A stretch of DNA of 20,627 bases, taken from JAWXCH01 sp034440595 (GTDB lineage: Bacteria; Planctomycetota; Planctomycetia; Pirellulales; JALHPA01). Position 1 is the first letter of the stretch. The number at the start of each line of letters is the position of its first letter. Below, piece by piece: positions 14,919 through 20,627 of this stretch. A program made the position numbers and the translations under genes. The notes under the pieces are model-generated. The model searched no databases. It was not told where the DNA came from and saw nothing but the letters and a program-made list of their open reading frames with translations. The DNA is taken from positions 1 to 20,627 of the forward strand of contig JAWXCH010000191.1 of the NCBI GenBank assembly GCA_034440595.1, in the 5' to 3' direction.

Positions 14919-15524
14919 ATGCTTATTCACATCGACAATTCTTGCATGTCGCGAAATAACCACGGGCTTGGCTTCGTTTTCCTGGTTGGCGTTTTAGCAC
15001 TATTCACAATTGCTGCATCCCAGGCCGAGCCACCTGCCGCTAAGGACACTGCAAAAACGACCCCGGACAAGAAGGAAGCCCTAGCAGCCAAGCCCACTCA
15101 AGCCGAACTCGAAGCCGCCTTCTCCAAAAAAATGACTGGGGCAGTCCTGGAGGGGAATTTCACCACGCGCGGCCAAGAAGCCGGTGCGCTACCCAAGCCA
15201 GAAAAGTACACACTCGGCAAAGTCGCCAAAGCCAAGGACGACTACTGGACCTTTGAGACACGCATCCAATACGGCACCTATGATGTCACTCTGCCATTGA
15301 CACTCAAAATTCTCTGGGCTGGCGACACACCGGTCATCACGCTGGACGATTTTACTGTGCCCGGCTTCGGCAAATTCACCTGCCGCGTGATGTTCTTCAA
15401 AAACGAATACGCCGGCACCTGGGACGGCGGCGATCATGGCGGACATCTGTTTGGAAAAATCATTCCGACAGGAGAGGGTGCGCCAAAAAGCGAACCGGCA
15501 AAGAAGGTCGAAGTGAAGGAGTAG
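14919..15524 (+). CDS. Small secreted protein of unknown function
   Basis: From ATG 14919 the protein has 201 residues; AAGGA lies ten bases upstream. The frame is open back to a TTG at 14880, and ATG 14946 is a further option because it starts directly before the signal peptide (GFVFLVGVLALFTIAASQA). After a Lys/Ala/Pro-rich linker comes one domain of about 115 residues, rich in beta strands and aromatic residues (LEGNFTT, DYWTFETRIQYGTYDV, LDDFTVPGFGKF, YAGTWDGGDHGGHLFGKI). This looks like a small beta-barrel or jelly-roll. I recognise no family name. The C-terminus is charged and Lys-rich. It is likely periplasmic or surface-exposed. A palindromic repeat follows the stop by about 30 bases. 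Confidence 0.7.
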   Translation: MLIHIDNSCMSRNNHGLGFVFLVGVLALFTIAASQAEPPAAKDTAKTTPDKKEALAAKPTQAELEAAFSKKMTGAVLEGNFTTRGQEAGALPKPEKYTLGKVAKAKDDYWTFETRIQYGTYDVTLPLTLKILWAGDTPVITLDDFTVPGFGKFTCRVMFFKNEYAGTWDGGDHGGHLFGKIIPTGEGAPKSEPAKKVEVKE

Positions 15525-15552
15525 TCCGCTTGCAGATTCACGCGCGGCACAA

Positions 15553-15600
15553 TTCACCTCTCCCACCGGGAGAGGTCGTCGCCCCAGCGAAGGGTGAGGG
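15553..15600 (-). repeat. Palindromic intergenic repeat, family 1, copy B
   Basis: On the minus strand this reads CCCTCACCC, 14 variable bases, GACCTCTCCC, a 3-base variable stretch and GGGAGAGGTGAA, the same plan as the copy at 2501-2551. The hairpin (arms ACCTCTCCC and GGGAGAGGT) is at 15556-15576. It lies 28 bases after the stop of the small secreted-protein gene. Confidence 0.75.
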
Positions 15601-15641
15601 ATCAGTCGCCTTTCGCTCCGACGAAAGAGCGATCTGAGGCG

Positions 15642-15660
15642 GCCGATTGAACGAATCGGC
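15642..15660. repeat. Hairpin in the gap before the LarA-family gene
   Basis: GCCGATT (15642-15648) and AATCGGC (15654-15660) form a 7-bp stem with a 5-base loop. It abuts the family 3 repeat and is part of a 285-base gap made up largely of palindromes. Confidence 0.5.
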
Positions 15661-15661
15661 G

Positions 15662-15692
15662 ACGCGCTCCGCTGGCGCGTCGCGGCTAACAT
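15662..15692 (-). repeat. Family 3 repeat, left copy (inverted)
   Basis: The 31 bases, read on the minus strand, match 17229-17259 on the plus strand at 30 of 31 positions; shared parts include GTTAGCCGCGACGCGC and AGCGGAGCGCG. The copy itself overlaps a 9-bp hairpin (15659-15667 with 15675-15683). The two copies bracket the LarA-family gene. Confidence 0.8.
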
Positions 15693-15723
15693 CGCTTCGA
15701 TATCTTGCGTTGTTCCTGCCAAG

Positions 15724-15753
15724 TTGCACGCCCCCCGCAAGCTGCGGTAAGAT
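15724..15753 (+). promoter_or_regulatory. Weak candidate promoter of the LarA-family gene
   Basis: TTGCAC at 15724-15729 and TAAGAT at 15748-15753 are 18 bases apart and lie 57 bases before the start codon. The matches to consensus are partial (three and four of six). Confidence 0.25.
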
Positions 15754-15809
15754 AGTGATGCACCTCGATCGACTATCTATCCAATCTCTACGCCTGAGCT
15801 ACAACTGCC

Positions 15810-17126
15810 ATGCCTTGGATCGCTGAAAAGAGCACTCACATTACTTGGGAACGTCTGCAAACCCTGATGGATCAGACCGTGGCTGAGTGCCGCAGTCGGA
15901 TCTGTGCCAAGCCCAAACGCGTGCTCCTGTTGCCGCCGGATATCACGCGGATGCATTCCGGTTCCGGTCGGCTAACGGAGATGCTCTACAACGCCTTCAA
16001 GGACGAGGCGGAGGTGCATGTCATCCCAACGCTCGGTCAGCATGTGCCGCACACCCCGGAAGAAAACCGGCAGATGTTCGGCAGTATCCCCAACGAGCGG
16101 ATTCATGCCCACGACTGGCGCGATGGCTCGGTCAACATTGGTGAGATTCCGGCCGATGTCGTGAAGGAAGCCTGCGGAGGTTTGGTCGATTGGCCGATCC
16201 CTGTCACGCTCAATCGGATGCTGATCGAAGAGCCGTGGGATCTGATCATCAACGTCGGGCACGTGGTGCCGCACGAGGTCCTTGGCTTTGCCAACCACAA
16301 CAAGAACTACTTCATCGGCCTGGGTGGCAAGGACATGATCTGTGCCTCGCACATGATGGCCGCCGCCTGTGGCATTGAAAGCAACCTGGGCAATCTCATC
16401 ACGCCGCTCCGCCACCTGTTCAACTGGGCGGAGGAAAAGTACCTTGGCCTTTTGCCAGATCTGTATGTACAAGTCGTCATGGCGCGGGATTCGCACGATC
16501 AACTGGTCCACACCGGGCTATACGTCGGCGACGAACTCGATACCTACCTGCAAGCGGCCATGCAGTCCCGTTCGCAAAACATCACCACCTTTGACGAACC
16601 GCTGACCAAGGTCGTCTGCGTGATGCAAGGAGACGAGTTCTTCAGCACCTGGGTGGCGAACAAGGCCGTCTATCGCACCCGGATGGCGCTGGCCAACGGT
16701 GGTGAGCTGATCATTCTGGCACCAGGGCTGAAACGCTTTGGTGAACAGCCCGAGGTCGACGAACTGATTCGCAAGTACGGGTACTGCGGCACGCCACGCG
16801 TGATGGAACAGTACCGGCAGAATGCCGATATGCAGGATCTGGCACACGCCACGGCGCATCTGATCCACGGCTCGTCGGAGGGGCGATTTAGAATTACCTA
16901 TGCACCAGGGCACCTAAGTCGCGAAGAGATCGAGCAGGTGAATTTTTCGTACCTGGACCTTGGCGAAGCGATGCAGCGCTTCAAACCGCAGCACCGCAAG
17001 CAAGGTTGGAATGTGACCGACGAAGGGGAGCGGTTTTACTTCATTCCGACCCCATCCGCCGGCCTTTGGTCGACGAAGAAAAAGCTGGCGAACCGGCTGG
17101 GTGAGTTTGCACGTGGGTCGCTGTAG
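15810..17126 (+). CDS. LarA-family protein (nickel-pincer racemase/epimerase-like, DUF2088)
   Basis: LarA is a lactate racemase that uses a nickel-pincer nucleotide bound through a lysine. This 438-residue protein is close to LarA in length. It keeps a D-x-T-R motif (Asp44-Arg47, PPDITRMHSG), a GQHVPHT segment (His78 and His81) and the block with His155, Lys165 and His181. The spacings of 10 and 16 residues equal those recalled for His174, Lys184 and His200 of the Lactiplantibacillus enzyme, so pincer binding is plausible. The surroundings of Lys165 (NHNKNYFIGLGG) differ from the usual GGAK type, so the substrate may be another 2-hydroxy acid. The cofactor genes larB, larC and larE are not in this window. 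The start is ATG 15810 with no strong Shine-Dalgarno. Confidence 0.85.
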   Translation: MPWIAEKSTHITWERLQTLMDQTVAECRSRICAKPKRVLLLPPDITRMHSGSGRLTEMLYNAFKDEAEVHVIPTLGQHVPHTPEENRQMFGSIPNERIHAHDWRDGSVNIGEIPADVVKEACGGLVDWPIPVTLNRMLIEEPWDLIINVGHVVPHEVLGFANHNKNYFIGLGGKDMICASHMMAAACGIESNLGNLITPLRHLFNWAEEKYLGLLPDLYVQVVMARDSHDQLVHTGLYVGDELDTYLQAAMQSRSQNITTFDEPLTKVVCVMQGDEFFSTWVANKAVYRTRMALANGGELIILAPGLKRFGEQPEVDELIRKYGYCGTPRVMEQYRQNADMQDLAHATAHLIHGSSEGRFRITYAPGHLSREEIEQVNFSYLDLGEAMQRFKPQHRKQGWNVTDEGERFYFIPTPSAGLWSTKKKLANRLGEFARGSL

Positions 17127-17130
17127 GGGC

Positions 17131-17190
17131 AACCCGACGCGCCAGCGAGGCGCAGCACGTTTGACGGTGTGCCACTGGCTCTGCCAGTGA
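17131..17190 (+). repeat. Composite intergenic repeat, family 2, copy B
   Basis: Module 1 (17131-17154) matches 2604-2627 at 23 of 24 bases. Module 2 (17174-17190) is the hairpin CACTGGC-TCT-GCCAGTG. Order and orientation are the same as in copy A, but the modules lie 43 rather than 58 bases apart. It starts four bases after the LarA-family stop. Confidence 0.75.
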
Positions 17191-17228
17191 TTTCAGGAGC
17201 GCCCCGATTCACCGGAAACGGTCGAACA

Positions 17229-17259
17229 ATGTTAGCCGCGACGCGCTAGCGGAGCGCGT
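17229..17259 (+). repeat. Family 3 repeat, right copy
   Basis: This is a 31-base match (30 of 31) to the inverted copy at 15662-15692. It contains the hairpin ACGCGC-TAGCGGA-GCGCGT. It lies in the gap between the LarA-family and leucine-rich-repeat genes. Confidence 0.8.
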
Positions 17260-17328
17260 AAAGTGCAAATCGACGCGGCGCGTTGCGATTGGTGACTTTC
17301 CCCGCTGGCGCATCGGTAGGTCACTAAT

Positions 17329-18630
17329 TCATGGCTTCGGCGGCTCGACTGATGGTAGTTCCCAGATAATGGAAAAAGTACTGATCTGACAATTGGGAAG
17401 AGCTGCTTTCAGCGCGGCAATGTTAATATGTGAATTGGGGAGCAGCTCCAGCGTGCGGAGTTTCTTGAGCGCGGCCAACTGCTTCATTCCTGCATCCGTT
17501 ACTTTCTCACTGATTGTCAGCTTCAATTCCTCCAATTCCGTCAGCTTTGCCAATTCGGCCATGCCAGCATCTGTCGCGGTGCTGGGGACATCCAGCGCGA
17601 GACTTCGGAGATGTCGAAGTTTTGCGAGTTCACGAAGTGTTTCATCCGTGGCTGCCGCGCCATCGTAGAATATGGAAGAATATTGTTCATTATCCAAGAT
17701 TTTGGCGGAGATGATTCGCAAGGAACGCAGCTTTGGCAGGTCCGACAGGTGCGTTATTGCATCAGGATCGATCCCTGCGTTACCTACAAGGCGTAAACTT
17801 TGGAGCGACTTAAGGTTCTTGAGGAACGCCAGCGATGCCGCAGTGATTGGTTGGTAACGAGCTTTCGCGAATTGTGTAGGGCTGCCGTAATCCAGCGTTC
17901 GCAACTCTTCGGCGTCAAAGGGAAGCAAGTTCAGATCTAGTTCGTGCAGTTGGGGTAGCTTACCTAACTGCGAAAGCGCATTGTCTGAAATCTGTACTGT
18001 AAAATTGATAGACAGCCGCCGCAAATTGGGTAAGCGTTGGACTTCGGCCAAACCAAGATCAGTGATAGACGGACCACCAATTTCTAGGGACGTTAACTGG
18101 TGCATGGTTCCGGCAATAGACATGACCTCGTCTAAGGTCACTCTTGAAGGTTCCCTAGGATATGAAGATTCGTGCAAGCCAAATGCCGTGATATTTGGTA
18201 AGTCCCTGAGCGGTTCATATGCAGAGATCGCTGAATTACGATCAACGAAGATCGCCAGTGAGCGCAAGGCTGGAAGCCTCTCCATTCGCTCAATCGCATT
18301 TTTTGAATCAACGAATTGCGTGATCCCCACGACGTTGTAAACGTGATGATGGTCCAGCGTTCCTTGCAACCATTTTGGGATGGGTGTGTTTCCCCATAAT
18401 GGGGAATAATCCCCCTCATACACCACACCTGAATCTACCTCTATCCATCCGTGGATTTTAATCTTCTCGGACCCGCGCTGTGCGACGATCTCTCGCTGAA
18501 TTTTGGCGCGCTGATCCCAGCGCACAACCCACGCGACAGCGACCGCACAAAGCGCGATCAGAATCAGCAGTGTCCGCAGGCTAAAACGCAAACGGAAGCG
18601 GCGGCGTGGTGGAGATGGTTGGTTGTTCAT
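17329..18630 (-). CDS. Membrane-anchored leucine-rich-repeat protein
   Basis: The N-terminus (RRRFRLRFSLRTLL followed by a hydrophobic helix at about 19-36) is a common planctomycete membrane anchor: basic cytoplasmic tip, one transmembrane helix, and the rest outside. From about residue 115 to 425 there are leucine-rich repeats of the cysteine-containing/RNI-like type, visible as recurring LxxLxxL and TDAGMxxLAxLxxLxxL units (for example 365-385 and 389-410). Such repeats form a curved protein-binding surface. The ligand is unknown. The start is ATG 18630 with GAGGG four bases upstream (complement of 18635-18639). Base composition looks more AT-rich than in the neighbouring genes, which may mean a different origin; this was judged by eye only. 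Confidence 0.82.
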   Translation of the reverse strand: MNNQPSPPRRRFRLRFSLRTLLILIALCAVAVAWVVRWDQRAKIQREIVAQRGSEKIKIHGWIEVDSGVVYEGDYSPLWGNTPIPKWLQGTLDHHHVYNVVGITQFVDSKNAIERMERLPALRSLAIFVDRNSAISAYEPLRDLPNITAFGLHESSYPREPSRVTLDEVMSIAGTMHQLTSLEIGGPSITDLGLAEVQRLPNLRRLSINFTVQISDNALSQLGKLPQLHELDLNLLPFDAEELRTLDYGSPTQFAKARYQPITAASLAFLKNLKSLQSLRLVGNAGIDPDAITHLSDLPKLRSLRIISAKILDNEQYSSIFYDGAAATDETLRELAKLRHLRSLALDVPSTATDAGMAELAKLTELEELKLTISEKVTDAGMKQLAALKKLRTLELLPNSHINIAALKAALPNCQISTFSIIWELPSVEPPKP

Positions 18631-18743
18631 GCTGCCCTCAAACGGTCATTGGCGATAGAGGATAGACAGCGCCGAGCGATTGCCGGCTCTCCTATCAACG
18701 CACATCCGCTCAGGCCCGCGACTAACGCGTAGCGTGGTAGCCG

Positions 18744-19409
18744 GTGGTTACCTCGTTGATCCAAGAGTCTCTCCGCTTTCGTCTCACGTACGTGCTTGGC
18801 CGAAGTGGCAAGTTTACCCGACCGTCCAGTTTAACAATCGGCACGTCGCTGACTAGCGGCAACTATGTGCTGGCGCTCAAAGACAATCACGAGAAGCTGC
18901 TCGCCGAGGTGGACGAGGCGTTCACCGCAGCGCTCGAAGCTCGCGCGCGTCCGGCCGGCATGGCTCGCCACGTCACGACGGAAACCAACTGCGGCCGCAG
19001 CGAACGGCGTGAGTACACAGTGCTGCCGGTACCCGCCTCGCTGGGCGGCACGGCCGATTGGCAAGACCTGAAAACGTTGGCCAAGCTCATCTGCCAACAC
19101 TGGAGTATCGAGAGCCGCTTGCACTGCTTGCTCGATGTAACTTTCTCAGAAGACAAGGGCCGCATTCGTACGCAGCACGCCCCCCAGACCTTGGCCCTAT
19201 TGCGACGCCTGGCAGTGTCCATCCTCTCGGCGGACACTACCCTAAAAGATTCCATCCGCGGCGAGCTCCGGGTCAGCCAGTACAGTCGCTCCCCGCAGGA
19301 CCATCTCAACTGCGATAGCCGAAACCTTTGCAAGCCGATTGGACCAGTGCGCAACCGCCCGCCGTGGGCCTGGCTCCCACGGCGGGCGATGGCTGATCCC
19401 GATTCCTGA
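18744..19409 (+). pseudogene. Remnant of an ISAs1-family transposase
   Basis: Only residues about 39-176 of the 221-residue frame resemble an ISAs1-type transposase: GNYVLALKDNHEKL, RREYTVLPVPASL, and HWSIESRLHCLLDVTFSED with the third catalytic acid (Glu123), then RIRTQHAPQTLALLRRLAV. The N-terminal half with the first two catalytic Asp residues is missing. About 30-40 residues usually found between the PASLGGTADW segment and HWxIE also appear to be deleted. The first 38 residues and those after about 176 do not fit the family. It cannot be an active transposase. No terminal inverted repeats were recognised. The GTG start is formal only. Confidence 0.75.
19356..19388 (-). terminator. Strong hairpin downstream of the PEP-CTERM gene
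   Basis: A perfect 13-bp GC-rich stem has arms CGCCCGCCGTGGG (19356-19368) and CCCACGGCGGGCG (19376-19388) around a 7-base loop. It starts 28 bases after the PEP-CTERM stop on the minus strand and overlaps the meaningless tail of the transposase remnant. The downstream T tract is poor, but the stem is very stable and could stop transcription from both sides. Confidence 0.6.
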
Positions 19410-19415
19410 CGCGGC

Positions 19416-20414
19416 TTATCTCTTCCGCCGTCGCACAGCCACCGTGCCAAGCGCTACTGCGCCCATCAGGAACATCACGATCGTGGAAGGTTCGGGCACC
19501 GGAGTGACCGAGAAATCGTCAAAGAAGTTTTTGCCACCGACGCCAGAAAAGAGACCATCTTCTAGTTGCCACCTCAACACCGTCAAGTCATTCAGGGCCT
19601 GTCCCATGCCAGTCCCGGACGGCACAATGTTGGTCCAAGTGTTCGCCGAGACATCGTAGTAGTCCATCGAGAACGTGTCGGCTGTCAGGTCGATATCGAC
19701 GCGCAGGCCGTCCCAGTTGGTCTGATCGGCAATAAATGACGTTGTGTTCCAGGAGTTTGAAGGGCTCGTGCGCCAGGTCACTGAGTTGTCGCGAGCATAG
19801 CCCCATTCGAAACCAATGTTGCCCACGCTGTCCTTGAAAGACATCGTGAACTTGTCGGTCGGCGCGGCCCCGGTCCCCGACGAGTCACCGGGATTGGGAC
19901 AGAAATAGAATCCGACCTGCACCGGTCCCGAAGTCACGCTTGCCGGCGAGATCCCGCCAAAGTCGTACGAGTCGAACTGGTACTCGTACACCGCCGCACC
20001 GGTGCCCAGCGGCCGATCATTACGCATCGCCAGATTCCAGTTATCCGTGCGTCCCCCGGAGTGTCCACCCACCAAGTAGGAAGCCACGGCATTGGGGTCT
20101 GAAACCGAATATGGGGGAGTGCCCAAGGTATAGCTTGCACGGTCAACCGGGTTGTCGAAGTAACCGCCGGCAGGGCCCACAACGGACCACAATCCTGAGT
20201 CGGCCGTGATCTGCGTGGGGCCAGGACCGCCCCCCGCATTAGCTCCGAATTGGCCGGCGTTGTAGTAGCTGACATCGCCGTAAACTAACCCGGACTGGAC
20301 GTCGTACCCATCCTGCGGGCCAAAACTAAACAGCGCGCCCTGGGCAGGCGCAGCAACTCCGACAAGAAACCCTACCGCGCACCACACCGACGACACCGAT
20401 AAAGTCCGAAACAT
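19416..20414 (-). CDS. PEP-CTERM sorting-domain protein
   Basis: Starting at ATG 20414 (GGGAGA six bases upstream) the protein has 332 residues; the frame continues to GTG 20480 but the signal peptide begins at this ATG (MFRTLSVSS, then a hydrophobic core ending APAQG). The C-terminus is a canonical PEP-CTERM anchor: PVPEPSTI, a transmembrane helix, then RRRKR. In such systems an exosortase cleaves at or near PEP and the protein goes to the exopolysaccharide or cell surface. The middle is Gly/Asn/Ser/Asp-rich and beta-strand-like, with FFDDFSVTPVPEP before the anchor as in many planctomycete members; it may be a lectin-like domain. No exosortase gene is in the window. Confidence 0.9.
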   Translation of the reverse strand: MFRTLSVSSVWCAVGFLVGVAAPAQGALFSFGPQDGYDVQSGLVYGDVSYYNAGQFGANAGGGPGPTQITADSGLWSVVGPAGGYFDNPVDRASYTLGTPPYSVSDPNAVASYLVGGHSGGRTDNWNLAMRNDRPLGTGAAVYEYQFDSYDFGGISPASVTSGPVQVGFYFCPNPGDSSGTGAAPTDKFTMSFKDSVGNIGFEWGYARDNSVTWRTSPSNSWNTTSFIADQTNWDGLRVDIDLTADTFSMDYYDVSANTWTNIVPSGTGMGQALNDLTVLRWQLEDGLFSGVGGKNFFDDFSVTPVPEPSTIVMFLMGAVALGTVAVRRRKR

Positions 20415-20420
20415 GAGCAG

Positions 20421-20426
20421 TCTCCC
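20421..20426 (-). promoter_or_regulatory. Shine-Dalgarno selecting the internal ATG start
   Basis: The minus strand reads GGGAGA six bases before ATG 20414, and supports that start over the upstream in-frame GTG at 20480. Confidence 0.55.
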
Positions 20427-20494
20427 AGTGAAAAATTTGGGCGAGGACAGCGTCCACCTCGCCTTGTCGTTAACTGACACCCGACTAATTCGTT

Positions 20495-20568
20495 GAGCTT
20501 GGAACCGATCTAGGCGCAGAAGCTATATCCGGCATTTCCCATATGGAGCGAGCCTGGAACCGATCCAG
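20495..20568 (-). repeat. Two 19-base direct repeats upstream of the PEP-CTERM gene
   Basis: The units at 20495-20513 and 20550-20568 share 17 of 19 bases, including GGAACCGATC. Their starts are 55 bases apart, between a candidate promoter and the start codon. They could be binding sites for a regulator or parts of a structured leader. Confidence 0.6.
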
Positions 20569-20584
20569 TCTCGCAATGGTCCGC

Positions 20585-20614
20585 ATTATAATGTCGCGCC
20601 CCCCCCCGCGTCTA
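20585..20614 (-). promoter_or_regulatory. Candidate promoter of the PEP-CTERM gene with a homopolymer in the spacer
   Basis: On the minus strand, TAGACG (complement of 20609-20614, four of six -35 matches) is followed by an 18-base spacer that contains nine G, and by a perfect TATAAT (complement of 20585-20590). Transcription would start about 165 bases before the gene. Confidence 0.4.
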
Positions 20615-20627
20615 GCGCGTGGTGAAA

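Noticed and set aside
18709..18737. A possible degraded family 3 repeat upstream of the leucine-rich-repeat gene
   Set aside because: Only a few bases (GTTAGTCGCG on the minus strand) resemble the family; the match is too short to call.

Overview
The window looks like a chromosomal segment of a planctomycete, most likely of the Pirellulales group. This is inferred from gene families rather than from a marker gene. It carries a prepilin-like protein ending in an H-X9-DG motif (DUF1559 type), a large secreted HExxH protein of DUF1570 type, a PEP-CTERM protein, an exported HEAT-repeat protein, a membrane-anchored leucine-rich-repeat protein, and intergenic palindromic repeats of a kind common in that phylum. 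GTG and TTG starts are frequent. No tRNA, rRNA, CRISPR array or replication origin was recognised.

Layout. 1-92 is the tail of an upstream gene. 120-2495 (+) encodes an exported HEAT-repeat protein with an embedded receiver-like domain. 2734-3798 (+) is a sigma-54 activator with no sensory domain, followed by a FlaR-like P-loop protein (3875-4420, +). That gene converges, with overlapping stop codons, on a WYL-type regulator (4417-5535, -). 5758-8585 (+) is an NtrB/NtrC-like two-component pair with a 4-base overlap. From 8613 to 14675 five genes run on the minus strand: a double zinc-ribbon membrane protein, the DUF1559 protein, an SDR oxidoreductase, the DUF1570 protein and a shikimate dehydrogenase homologue. 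Then come a small secreted protein (14919-15524, +), a LarA-family protein (15810-17126, +), a leucine-rich-repeat protein (17329-18630, -), the remnant of an ISAs1-type transposase (18744-19409, +) and a PEP-CTERM protein (19416-20414, -).

Ties between genes. The clear functional unit is the kinase/regulator pair. Two sigma-54 activators lie within 6 kb. A good -24/-12 promoter match lies upstream of the DUF1559 gene, so sigma-54 control of a surface protein is a testable link. Most other genes appear to be independent units separated by 100-285 base gaps. No gap without a gene exceeds 300 bases. Several gaps hold hairpin-forming repeats, and the LarA-family gene is bracketed by inverted copies of one of them.

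I did not find a complete, clearly new multi-gene system. The most unusual signals are the pseudo-receiver inside an exported HEAT protein, the -24/-12 promoter upstream of the DUF1559 gene, the C9/G9 tract inside a candidate promoter of the PEP-CTERM gene, the shikimate dehydrogenase homologue lacking the usual substrate-binding serines, and the paired intergenic repeat families.
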